The notes under the pieces: model-generated
The model's input: only the letters and a program-made list of their open reading frames with translations
The model's database searches: none
Told to the model about the DNA's origin: nothing
Shown here: positions 7,609 to 14,926 of the stretch, piece after piece
Numbering within the stretch: position 1 is the stretch's first letter
Layout: each line of letters begins with the position of its first letter
NCBI GenBank assembly: GCA_023429845.1
Contig: JAEZCY010000334.1
Location: 1 to 17,792, forward strand
DNA length: 17,792 nt
Direction: 5' to 3'
Source of the DNA: Acidobacteriota bacterium
Lineage (GTDB): Bacteria; Acidobacteriota; Vicinamibacteria; Vicinamibacterales; Vicinamibacteraceae
Position numbers and translations under genes: made by a program

Positions 7609-9915
7609 ATGCCTTCTCCTAAACGTATCGTCAGGAAACTGCGCCGCATGCCGCCACGCGAGATCGCCGGGCGCGTGAGCGACCTCGGCACCAGGGTGCT
7701 CGAGGAGCAGCTGCATCGCCTCGGCCTCGACGCCAACCCGGATCCAAAGCTCGTTGACGCGGCAGCCCCAAGGTTCCCGTATCCGTTCTTCCAGACTACC
7801 GCCCTGGAGGCCGTCACCGACGCGCTGCGCACCGATGATGGATACGTACGCGGCCTGCTTTCGGAGGCCGAGGCTCTGGTGCGAGGAGAGTTCTCGTTCT
7901 TCGGCCAATCGTTTCAGTTGCCGCCCACGCGCATCCCGTGGACGTCGGACCCCGTCAGCGGGAGGCCCTGGCCGATGGTGTTCCACACGAAGGTGGACAT
8001 CTTCTCCGGCAACGTCGGGCATGGCGACGTCAAGTTCGTCTGGGAGCTGAATCGACACCAGTTCCTTCCGACTCTTGGTAAAGCCTGGCGGCTCACGGGC
8101 GATGCGCGATATCCCGAACTGGCCCTTGCGTGGATCGAGGAGTGGATCGAAACCAATCCCTACAAGGTCGGCATCAATTGGGCGAGCGCGCTCGAACTGG
8201 CGGTGCGGAGCCTGTCGTGGCTGTGGGCTGCAGCCCTGTTCGACAACGCGCCGGCCTTCTCGGAGGCGCGTCGGCATCTGCTCCGGCGTTCACTGCATCA
8301 GCATGCCGAGTTTCTCGCGTCCCATCTGTCCTATTACTTCAGTCCGTACAATCACCTGATCGGCGAGGCCACCGCTTTGCACGCGATCGGCACGCTCGTG
8401 CCGTCGCTGGACAGGGCCCGCGCCTGGCGCGATCTCGGCTGGCGGATCATGTGCAGTGAAGTCGGCACACAGCTCCATCCGGACGGCGGCACGGTCGAAC
8501 AGGCGTTCGGCTACCACCACTTCACACTCGGCTTCTACCTGCAGTCGCTGCTCATCGCCCAGGCTCACGGACAGCATGTGCCACCGCGCGTCGAGGGCCG
8601 GCTTGCAGCGGCGTGGCGGTTCTCCGCCGCCATCACCAGGCCTGATGGCCAGGTGCCGATGGTCGGAGATGCAGACGAAGGCAAGGCGCTTGCACTCGAT
8701 CAGGCGCATCTGTGGGACTTCCGCAGTTACCAGGCGGTCGGCGCCGCCGTGCTGGCTGACGCAGCCCTGGCGGCTGCAGCTGGACCGTGCCCGGCTGACG
8801 CGCGCTGGGTGATCGGCGCCCGTCCGTGGCCCGCGTCGTCCGCGCCAGCTGCCCAGAGCGAACTGCTTGCGCTGAACGCGTCGGGCTACACGATACTGCG
8901 CGACACGGAGCGCGCCCACTGGCTGCTGTTCGACACCGGCGACATCGCGCACGGGGTGCCCGAGGATGACGAAGTATCGGCCGCGCATGGGCACGCGGAC
9001 CTCCTTGCATTCGAACTGACGGCCGCAGGGCGCCCGAGGCTCGTCGACCCAGGGTTCCTGACGTATAACGGCCCGGTCGAGTGGCACCGGTACTTCCGTG
9101 ACACGCACGCGCACAACGCGCTCGTCATCGACGATGAGTCGCAGGCCCGGTATCGTGGCCGACTCAAGTGGTCGCATGGCGCGACGGCGCGGCGCACCTG
9201 CGCCCTTGCCGCCGACGCCTTCGCCTACGTCGAGGGCGAACACGATGCCTATCGTCGTGGTTCTCACCAGGTCACCCACGCGCGTGGGATCGTCTGGGCG
9301 CGTCCAGACACGTGGATCGTGCTCGACTGGCTCACCGGTGAAGGCGACCACCTTGTCGATCGGTACTTCCACTTCGCGCCGGGAGAGACGACAGCTCACG
9401 CATCAGGGGCGTGGGGCGCGTTCGAGAACGGGGTGGCTCTCGGAGTGCACGCCCTCGAGCACGATGCCGAGTGCACCCTGCTGTGTGGCGGAGACGCTCC
9501 AGACGCGGGCTGGGTGGCCACACGCTACGAGCAGAAGGTACCGGCCGCCGTGCTGCGCATTCGTGCCCGCCGCCCAGTGCCTGGTGTCGTTGCCACTCTG
9601 CTGACCGCCAGTGACGGTACAGCCGCGCCCACGTGGAGGCGGGAGGATGGCGGCCTGCGGATCGGTTGGCCCGACGGCGGTGCGCTCCTTCTCGCCTGGG
9701 CTGGCGACGCCGCACACGGCCCGCTCGACACCGATGCGCGCTGTGCGGCCACGGCGATCTCGGCTGACGGCTCCATCACCGCTGCGCTCATGGTCCACGG
9801 TACCCGCCTGGCGTATGCCGGGCGCTCGCTGTACACGACTCCGGCGCCAGCCGATGTCGTTCTCGCACCCGCTGGAACGGGGATGGTCCCCGTCCAGGCA
9901 CACATCCTCCGCTGA
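7609..9915 (+). CDS. Heparinase II/III-family (alginate lyase-like) protein
   Basis: 768 residues from ATG 7609; an in-frame GTG at 7519 would add 30 unlikely residues inside the kinase gene. The N-terminal alpha-barrel has NPYKVGINWASALELAVR (183-200), YFSPYNHLIGEATAL (243-257) and QLHPDGGTVEQAFGYHHF (288-305), the usual Asn/His and Tyr-His active-region stretches. The C-terminal Heparinase_II_III domain has HGHADLLAFEL (460-470), LVDPGFLTY (478-486) and FRDTHAHNALVIDD (496-509). His, Asp and His in these three stretches fit the structural metal site known in heparinase II. Known for the family: beta-elimination of uronic acid-containing polysaccharide. No signal peptide is visible (MPSPKRIVRKLRRM start), which is odd for a lyase acting on exported polymer. 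It follows kinase 2 after 20 bases, with no obvious Shine-Dalgarno sequence. Role may be polymer trimming, or epimerase/lyase-like editing; unproven. Confidence 0.9.
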   Translation: MPSPKRIVRKLRRMPPREIAGRVSDLGTRVLEEQLHRLGLDANPDPKLVDAAAPRFPYPFFQTTALEAVTDALRTDDGYVRGLLSEAEALVRGEFSFFGQSFQLPPTRIPWTSDPVSGRPWPMVFHTKVDIFSGNVGHGDVKFVWELNRHQFLPTLGKAWRLTGDARYPELALAWIEEWIETNPYKVGINWASALELAVRSLSWLWAAALFDNAPAFSEARRHLLRRSLHQHAEFLASHLSYYFSPYNHLIGEATALHAIGTLVPSLDRARAWRDLGWRIMCSEVGTQLHPDGGTVEQAFGYHHFTLGFYLQSLLIAQAHGQHVPPRVEGRLAAAWRFSAAITRPDGQVPMVGDADEGKALALDQAHLWDFRSYQAVGAAVLADAALAAAAGPCPADARWVIGARPWPASSAPAAQSELLALNASGYTILRDTERAHWLLFDTGDIAHGVPEDDEVSAAHGHADLLAFELTAAGRPRLVDPGFLTYNGPVEWHRYFRDTHAHNALVIDDESQARYRGRLKWSHGATARRTCALAADAFAYVEGEHDAYRRGSHQVTHARGIVWARPDTWIVLDWLTGEGDHLVDRYFHFAPGETTAHASGAWGAFENGVALGVHALEHDAECTLLCGGDAPDAGWVATRYEQKVPAAVLRIRARRPVPGVVATLLTASDGTAAPTWRREDGGLRIGWPDGGALLLAWAGDAAHGPLDTDARCAATAISADGSITAALMVHGTRLAYAGRSLYTTPAPADVVLAPAGTGMVPVQAHILR

Positions 9916-11001
9916 ATGTCGAACGTCCGCATCCTTCAGATCACGTCGTACCCGCCGCCACGCGCCGGATGGGGGGTCCGCGTCGAGCACGTCCGTCGCC
10001 ACCTCGAGCGGGACGGGCACGTCTGCGACGTCCTCAACATGGGCGCCAATCGTCGCGTCAAAAGTCCCGAGTATGTGGACGTCCAGGGCGGGAGCGACTA
10101 CGCCGCGAAGGTGTGGAAGTTCGTGCGGCGCGGATACCTCGTGCATGCGCACCTCAACGGCGATTCGCCCAAGGGGCTGGTGCTGACGATACTCGCGCTC
10201 GTGCTGCAGGCGCTGACCGGCCGCCGGGCGGTCATCACCTTCCATGCCGGACCGCTCCAGAAGTACTTCCCCCAGGAGCGCAGTCGGCTGTTTGCGCCCG
10301 GCTACTGGCTGGTGTTCGCGCTGTCGTCCCACATCATCTGCAACAGCGACGTCGTGAAGCAACGCATCGTCGGGTACGGCGTGCGCGCCGGGAAGATCAC
10401 GGCGATTCCCGCATTCTCCCGGCAGTATCTGGAATTCGAGCGCGTCGCGTTGCCTGGCGCCGTCGAAGCCTTCTTCGATGCACGGGATCCGGTGATCTGC
10501 TCGTACGTCTTCTTCCGGCCCGAGTTCTTCATCCCCGCGCTCGTGGACGCCATCGCACGGCTTGTCCGCACGTATCCGCGGCTCGGTCTGGTGATCATGG
10601 GGTCGGACACGGGTTCCGGGGCCATTCGCGAGCAGATTGCGCGTCTCGGGCTTGACGAGCACGTGCTGCTGGCAGGCGACCAGCCCCACGATCACTTCCT
10701 CACGATCATGACGCGTGCGCGCATGTACGTACGTACACCCCCCAAGGATGGGGTCTGCTCGTCCGTGCTCGAAGCTCTTGCGCTGGGAGTTCCCGTCGTA
10801 GCCAGCGAGAACGGGACGCGCCCCGCCAGCGTGGTGACGTTCACACCAGCCGACGCCGACGCTCTCGCAGAGAAGGTCGACTTCGTCCTCGCGAACGAGA
10901 CGCAGGTGCGGGACGCGATTGTGCGCCCGGAGATTCGTGACACCGTCGCCGACGAGGCGGCGCTTCTGGTGGCGTGTGCCACGCGGGAAGGACGGCCGTG
11001 A
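9916..11001 (+). CDS. GT4-family glycosyltransferase
   Basis: 361 residues. The ATG abuts the lyase stop with no gap (TGAATG), and no clear Shine-Dalgarno is present, so translation probably depends on coupling. The N-domain begins VRILQITSYPPPRAGWGVRVEHV (4-26, usual GT4 acceptor loop) with VITFHAGPL (106-114) and SSHIICNSDVVKQ (137-149). The donor domain has LVIMGSDTGSG (225-235) and KDGVCSSVLEALALGVPVVAS (277-297). In the E-x7-E motif the first acid is Asp278 and the second Glu286, a conservative change. The stretch around 198-206 (VFFRPEFFI) replaces the more common glycine-rich loop. No membrane spans. Role: a cytoplasmic retaining sugar transferase adding to the repeat unit; sugar unknown. 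The coding sequence includes an unusual 28-base alternating purine-pyrimidine tract at 10711-10738. Confidence 0.9.
   Translation: MSNVRILQITSYPPPRAGWGVRVEHVRRHLERDGHVCDVLNMGANRRVKSPEYVDVQGGSDYAAKVWKFVRRGYLVHAHLNGDSPKGLVLTILALVLQALTGRRAVITFHAGPLQKYFPQERSRLFAPGYWLVFALSSHIICNSDVVKQRIVGYGVRAGKITAIPAFSRQYLEFERVALPGAVEAFFDARDPVICSYVFFRPEFFIPALVDAIARLVRTYPRLGLVIMGSDTGSGAIREQIARLGLDEHVLLAGDQPHDHFLTIMTRARMYVRTPPKDGVCSSVLEALALGVPVVASENGTRPASVVTFTPADADALAEKVDFVLANETQVRDAIVRPEIRDTVADEAALLVACATREGRP
10711..10738. other. 28-base alternating purine-pyrimidine tract with embedded 14-bp palindrome
   Basis: Every base from 10711 to 10738 alternates purine and pyrimidine without exception. It includes TGTACGTACGTACA at 10724-10737, a perfect 14-bp palindrome. 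The tract lies inside a GT4 gene (codons 266-274, ACG through ACA, residues TRARMYVRT), so it is coding sequence. Alternating purine-pyrimidine runs of this length favour left-handed (Z-form) DNA under supercoiling. The tract is seen directly; any function is inference. Confidence 0.5.
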
Positions 11002-12164
11002 AGATCCTCTATCACCATCGCACCCTCGGCGACGGCGCCGAAGGCATCCACGTCGCGGAGATGGTCAAGGCCTTCCGCGCGCTTGGTCATGAGGTGCGCC
11101 TGCTCTCGCTGATCGGCGAGACCACCAACGTGGCGACGCCGAAGCAGCAGCGCTGGGCGAAGGTGCGCCGGATGCTCCCCGGAGCCGCATACGAGGTCGC
11201 CGAGATCGGGTACAACCTGCCGGGCTACCTGGCCATGTCGCGGGCCATCAGGGAGTTCGGCCCGGACCTGGTCTACGACCGGTACGTGAACTACAACTAC
11301 TCGGCCATCGCCGCCGCTCGGCGCGCGGGCGTGCCGGTCTTCGTCGAGGTCAACTCGCCGTACTCCTATCAGAAGCAAACGTTCGACGAGCGACTCTATC
11401 TCGCTCGGGTGTCGCGGACGTTCGAGCGGGTGATCTGCAGCAGAGCGTCGCGCGTCATCGTCGTGTCGACGCCCCTGAAGAAGTTCCTGGTGTCGATCGG
11501 CGTGCCGGACGCGCAGGTGGTGGTGATGCCGAACGGCGCCGATCCGGACGCGTTCACACCCGACTTCGACGCGCGCGAGGTCCGCGCGCGCCTGGGTGTG
11601 GCCGACAAGGTCGTCGTGGGCTTCAGCGGCATCCTCAGGCCGTGGCACGGCCTGGACCTGCTCGTCGAAGCCTTCGGCAGATTGGCGACGGACAATCCGT
11701 TGCTGCACCTGCTGATCGTTGGCGACGGCCCCATCCGTGCTGAACTCGAGCAGCAGATCGCCTCGCGGCAGCTCACCGGGCGCGTCACCATCACGGGACG
11801 GCTGCCACACGCGCAGGTGCGCGAATACGTCGGCGCGATGGACGTGGCGGTCAGCCCACGCGCGACCTTCTACGCATCACCGATGAAGGTGCTGGAGTAC
11901 ATGGCGATGGGCAAGGCCATCGTCGCGCCCGACATGGAGAACCTGCGCGACATCCTCGTGGACTCGGTCGACGCCGCTCTCTTCACAGCGGAGGATGTGG
12001 ACGACCTTACGTCAGCACTCGCACGTACGGTAGGCGATCATGGGCTTCGTCACAGACTGGGTATAGCCGCGCGCAAGAAGATCGAGGAGGAGCGGACCTG
12101 GCTGCACAATGCTCGCGAAGTGGAGCGCATGTTCGACAACGTCAGCCGAGAGCAGGCCCGCTGA
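10998..12164 (+). CDS. GT4-family glycosyltransferase
   Basis: 388 residues from GTG 10998, which overlaps the preceding stop (GTGA) and follows GGAAGGA by about five bases. An in-frame GTG at 10974 would add eight residues. The N-terminus MKILYHHRTLGDGAEGIHVAEM has the Gly-rich loop, with FVEVNSPYSYQ (115-125) as acceptor-side segment. The donor domain has VVMPNGADPDAF (175-186), GFSGILRPWHGLD (208-220), LLIVGDGP (238-245) and SPMKVLEYMAMGKAIVAPD (294-312). In the last motif Lys297 and Glu300 stand where the usual E-x7-E is, as in a known GT4 subgroup of exopolysaccharide loci. No membrane spans or signal peptide. Last gene of the plus-strand run; its final 23 bp overlap the 3' end of the convergent deacetylase gene. 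Confidence 0.92.
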   Translation: MKILYHHRTLGDGAEGIHVAEMVKAFRALGHEVRLLSLIGETTNVATPKQQRWAKVRRMLPGAAYEVAEIGYNLPGYLAMSRAIREFGPDLVYDRYVNYNYSAIAAARRAGVPVFVEVNSPYSYQKQTFDERLYLARVSRTFERVICSRASRVIVVSTPLKKFLVSIGVPDAQVVVMPNGADPDAFTPDFDAREVRARLGVADKVVVGFSGILRPWHGLDLLVEAFGRLATDNPLLHLLIVGDGPIRAELEQQIASRQLTGRVTITGRLPHAQVREYVGAMDVAVSPRATFYASPMKVLEYMAMGKAIVAPDMENLRDILVDSVDAALFTAEDVDDLTSALARTVGDHGLRHRLGIAARKKIEEERTWLHNAREVERMFDNVSREQAR

Positions 12165-12165
12165 C
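12141..12165. repeat. Short inverted repeat holding both convergent stop codons
   Basis: GTCAGC at 12141-12146 pairs with GCTGAC at 12160-12165 around a 13-base spacer. The plus-strand GT4 stop (TGA 12162-12164) lies in the right arm, and the minus-strand deacetylase stop (TCA 12142-12144 on plus) in the left arm. Three of the six pairs follow automatically from two facing TGA stops, so only the extension is informative. There is no U-rich tract on either side, so a classic intrinsic terminator is not supported. A weak bidirectional pause or stop element is possible. Confidence 0.4.
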
Positions 12166-13128
12166 CCATTGATCGCGGAACTCCGTCATCGTCAACCCGC
12201 GGCACTGCTTGGTCGCGGCCTCGAAGACGGCCTCCATGTCCTCGTACAACTCCTCGACCGATTGCTCGGTCCGGAACGTTGGACTGCCGCCAGGCATGAA
12301 CTCGGACGAATGGAGCATGAACTCGACGTGCTCCCATCGCTCCGCATCGGCCATGCGGAGCAAAGCCAGCATGTCGGCTCGGTTGCCCCCACGTGGACGC
12401 AGCCAGAGCCGGCCACTCGCAATCCCCCGCAGCGGCCCGCGCTGCAGCTGCCTCGGCAGCAGGCGCGCCGCGCGCGGATAGGCACGTCGCGTCGTCATCG
12501 GCACTTCGAGCAGGGTGCTTGCACCCCGTCGGTCGATGCGATCGAGGTCCATCAGGTACGGTTCGCACGGGAACGCCCGGTAGTCGGAACCGCCACCACC
12601 GTCGGGCGCCCCCTTCGCATGCCGCCACGAGATCGTCGGAGTCACCGAGCAGTCGGTCGTGTAGCCGAGAGCCGCCAGCATGCGCGCGTATCGCGCATCC
12701 ATCGCCCAGCGGCCGGCGCGATGGCTCCGCATCGCACACCCGAAGGTGTCCTCGAGCAGCCGCGTCAGGCGCGTGATCTTCTCGAGCATCACCTCGTCCG
12801 GGTACTCGATCAGGAACGGCTGGAAGTGCAGGTCGTCTGTCGTGCGAGGAACCAGCGGGGGTGAGTTCCAGGCATGCAGGTGCATGCCGACCTCGCCCAC
12901 CTGCCGCGCCACCACATCACGCGCGAATTCGCGGTACGCCGGACACAGGGCCATCTCGTGATTGGTGAGCCATGTCGGTCGGAGTCGGTGGCGCTCGCAC
13001 AGTTGCTGGAAGCGAGGCAGGAAGGCCGCATTGCGCGTCGTGATCTCCCGCGGACGCGCCCAGAGGTTGTCCCCTTCCGTGTCGATGGTGATCAGGAACG
13101 CGGGAGCCTGACGCAGCGCACCGGTCAT
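12142..13128 (-). CDS. WalW-like polysaccharide deacetylase (CE4-type) protein
   Basis: 328 residues. The ATG at 13128 overlaps the upstream gene's stop (ATGA). The frame stays open further upstream to 13584, but that part is composition-driven and lies inside the acetyltransferase gene. FLITIDTEGDNLW (11-23) supplies the acidic metal/catalytic motif, EVGMHLHAWNSPP (79-91) the His pair (83 and 85), and CAMRSHRAGRW (131-141) the third motif. LHSSEFMPGGSP lies near residue 270. This order resembles the WalW subgroup of CE4-fold proteins found in lipopolysaccharide and exopolysaccharide loci, which lacks the standard TFDDG motif; the assignment is from memory. No signal peptide or membrane span is seen. 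Known for the superfamily: deacetylation of glycans. The exact substrate is unknown. It is the last gene of the minus-strand run. Confidence 0.82.
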   Translation of the reverse strand: MTGALRQAPAFLITIDTEGDNLWARPREITTRNAAFLPRFQQLCERHRLRPTWLTNHEMALCPAYREFARDVVARQVGEVGMHLHAWNSPPLVPRTTDDLHFQPFLIEYPDEVMLEKITRLTRLLEDTFGCAMRSHRAGRWAMDARYARMLAALGYTTDCSVTPTISWRHAKGAPDGGGGSDYRAFPCEPYLMDLDRIDRRGASTLLEVPMTTRRAYPRAARLLPRQLQRGPLRGIASGRLWLRPRGGNRADMLALLRMADAERWEHVEFMLHSSEFMPGGSPTFRTEQSVEELYEDMEAVFEAATKQCRGLTMTEFRDQWVSGPALG

Positions 13129-14276
13129 CGTGGACGTGCCTCTTCGAGCCGATGCTTGACCCGACGGGCCTGCGCCATGCCTGCTCGCAGCGCTTCGTAC
13201 GACCAGTTCCGGATGTTCCGTTGTGCAACTCGCAGGCGAACCAGGTCCCTCGAGCGCGACGACCACGCGTCCTTGTACTCGGAATGACCGCGCTTCAGGA
13301 AGTCGTACTCTGAGGCGCCTGCCCGAATCGCGTCTTCGATCTCGTACGCGTGCAGCAGCACCCCCGGACGCAGGTGTGTCTGTTCCGTGAGACGAATGCC
13401 CGATTGATAGAAGAACACCTGCCCCCGATAGCGCGTGTTGTAGATCGCGCCGAGTGGCCCGTCCGGCATGGTCAGCACGCCCAGGCGGAGCCAGCCCGCC
13501 TCGAGCAGACGCGGGATGACGAGGCGGTGGAACGCCAGGCGCTTCGGGTGCTTGAATGCCCCGGGTTCGCCTTTGCCCTCCCACCGCGCCTGGTGCAGGC
13601 CGACCAGTGTCTCGAATGCGTGTTCCCAGGGCTCCCCCGCCATCACGGCGTGGTATGTGCCCCCCTGCGCCTCGAAATCGCGCCGGCCACGCCGAATCTT
13701 GTAGCGCAGGCCGCTGCCGAGCCGTTCGAGCATGGCATCCCAGGACGGAGCGAGATCGAGCACAGCCGCCGGCTCGCGCCGCTCCTCGGTCACGACCACA
13801 CCGCCGGTCCCGTGACGCTCACGGAGCGACCGCGTGACCGCCGCGTCTGCCGACATGTCGGGCAGGACGACTTCGTCCCACTCGGCGCGCAGCTCTCGCA
13901 GCAGGACGGCCAGGACGGCCTCGGTGACGGCATCCTCGTACCCCGCGACGGTCGGCCAGCCGATGTAATCCGAACAGATGGGCGCGCCACGCTCCTCGCC
14001 GGACGCCAACAACTCGACACGGCGCAGCGAGAGGACTTTGTAGTGACGGCGCGGGTCACGCCGGAGCAGCAACGGCGCCGCACCCACCAGCCGGTCTTCG
14101 TCGTGCACGAGGACGATGCGGAGTTGGCGTGAGTCGTTCCCGAACACGTCCCACCAGCTGCGAAGCCAGGGCCATGTCAGCGTGATCGACGGATTGGCAC
14201 ACGCATCCACGAGTTGCTGCCACTCGCTGGCGCGTGCATCCCATTCGGCAGTGGTCGTCAGAATGGTGGTCTTCAT
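13125..14276 (-). CDS. BioF2/FemAB-like acetyltransferase (CelD/BcsL-type GNAT fold)
   Basis: 383 residues from ATG 14276, which overlaps the upstream stop (ATGA) and has AGGG/GGAG just upstream. An open frame to 14327 adds 17 residues that I reject. The N-terminal part has SITLTWPWLRSWWDVFGN (29-46) and RIVLVHDEDRLVGAAPLLLRR (53-73). The C-terminal Acetyltransf_6 (BioF2-like) domain has GSGLRYKIRRGRRDFEAQGG (around 195-214), GPLGAIYNTRYRGQVFFYQSG and ASEYDFLKRGHSEYKDAW. This is the standard pattern of acyltransferases from cellulose and exopolysaccharide loci. No membrane spans; cytoplasmic. Known for the family: acyl or aminoacyl transfer to amino groups. Inferred: acylation of an amino-sugar in the repeat unit, possibly countered by the deacetylase encoded immediately downstream. 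Confidence 0.9.
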   Translation of the reverse strand: MKTTILTTTAEWDARASEWQQLVDACANPSITLTWPWLRSWWDVFGNDSRQLRIVLVHDEDRLVGAAPLLLRRDPRRHYKVLSLRRVELLASGEERGAPICSDYIGWPTVAGYEDAVTEAVLAVLLRELRAEWDEVVLPDMSADAAVTRSLRERHGTGGVVVTEERREPAAVLDLAPSWDAMLERLGSGLRYKIRRGRRDFEAQGGTYHAVMAGEPWEHAFETLVGLHQARWEGKGEPGAFKHPKRLAFHRLVIPRLLEAGWLRLGVLTMPDGPLGAIYNTRYRGQVFFYQSGIRLTEQTHLRPGVLLHAYEIEDAIRAGASEYDFLKRGHSEYKDAWSSRSRDLVRLRVAQRNIRNWSYEALRAGMAQARRVKHRLEEARPR

Positions 14277-14926
14277 GCCCTGACTGCAGCTCCGGCGATT
14301 CGCCGCCGCACGGGGCCGGGCAACCATACCTGCCGGACTCGACCGACGCGAAGCAGGAACAATCGTCCTGCGGCGACGAACCCGGCGCGCTCTATGGCGC
14401 GTCTCGATTTCACGTTGTCACTGGCCACGTCGATCAACACCTGCTGAAAGCCGTCGCGGGCACAGCGACGGCGTGCTTCGCGCAGCGCCGCCGTGTTCAG
14501 GCCGCGCCCGCGAAACTCGGGTAAGGTAAACGTCTTGTAGACGTACGCCGTGCCAGGGCCGACCGGGCAGCTGGCACCGGGGAAGTCGCGCACCTGCGTG
14601 CCGACCCACAAGTATGTCGCGGCCCTGTCGTGCACGCGACCCACGAGACATCGGTCGCCTCGCGCCAGCCACTCACGTGCCCGTCGAGCGGCTACCGGCG
14701 GGAACTGGAACGCCGGCGCAGCCAGGTCCCGATCGAAGATATCGGCGGCGGCCCATTCGAAGGCGACGGGCACGCGGTCGCCGTCGAGATCGGCGTCGGC
14801 GGGTGCCGCCAGCAGAATGACGGTGCGAACCTCTCCGATTCGAGTGAGCGCCGCACGCACGACGCCGGCGGCCCCTCCCTCACGCCAGGCTCGGGTCAAC
14901 CGAACCGCAAACGACGGCCTACGCAT
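14273..14926 (-). CDS. GNAT-family N-acetyltransferase
   Basis: 217 residues from ATG 14926, which overlaps the upstream GT4 stop by 8 bp (ATGCGTAG). An in-frame ATG at 14938 (four residues longer) is almost as likely, since neither has an ideally spaced ribosome binding site. The N-terminal part (about 1-60) is Arg/Ala-rich with VILLAAPADADLDGDRVPVAFEW. The acetyl-CoA domain is clear: YVYKTFTLPEFRGRGLNTAAL (128-148) holds motif A (R-G-R-G-L), and VLIDVASDNVKSRRAIERAGF (163-183) is motif B. Known for GNATs: acetyl-CoA-dependent transfer, usually to an amine. The substrate is not readable. It sits between a GT4 and a BioF2-like acyltransferase, so sugar N- or O-acylation is the likeliest job (inference). 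Confidence 0.87.
   Translation of the reverse strand: MRRPSFAVRLTRAWREGGAAGVVRAALTRIGEVRTVILLAAPADADLDGDRVPVAFEWAAADIFDRDLAAPAFQFPPVAARRAREWLARGDRCLVGRVHDRAATYLWVGTQVRDFPGASCPVGPGTAYVYKTFTLPEFRGRGLNTAALREARRRCARDGFQQVLIDVASDNVKSRRAIERAGFVAAGRLFLLRVGRVRQVWLPGPVRRRIAGAAVRA

Noticed and set aside
10724..10737. TGTACGTACGTACA palindrome as a transcription factor operator
   Set aside because: It is deep inside a coding region with no adjacent promoter-like sequence, so I treat it only as a structural oddity.
9403..11810. Two long minus-strand frames (9403-10695 and 10692-11810) antisense to the lyase end and the two GT4 genes
   Set aside because: Compositional shadows: no motifs, and the plus-strand proteins are convincing.
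12109..12864. Plus-strand frame of 251 codons beyond the end of the last GT4
   Set aside because: It is antisense to the deacetylase and lacks motifs; the deacetylase has clear conserved stretches.
13129..13584. 152-residue N-terminal extension of the WalW-like deacetylase
   Set aside because: It lies inside the upstream acetyltransferase gene, has shadow-like composition, and the ATG at 13128 makes a normal ATGA overlap just before the FLITIDTEGD motif.
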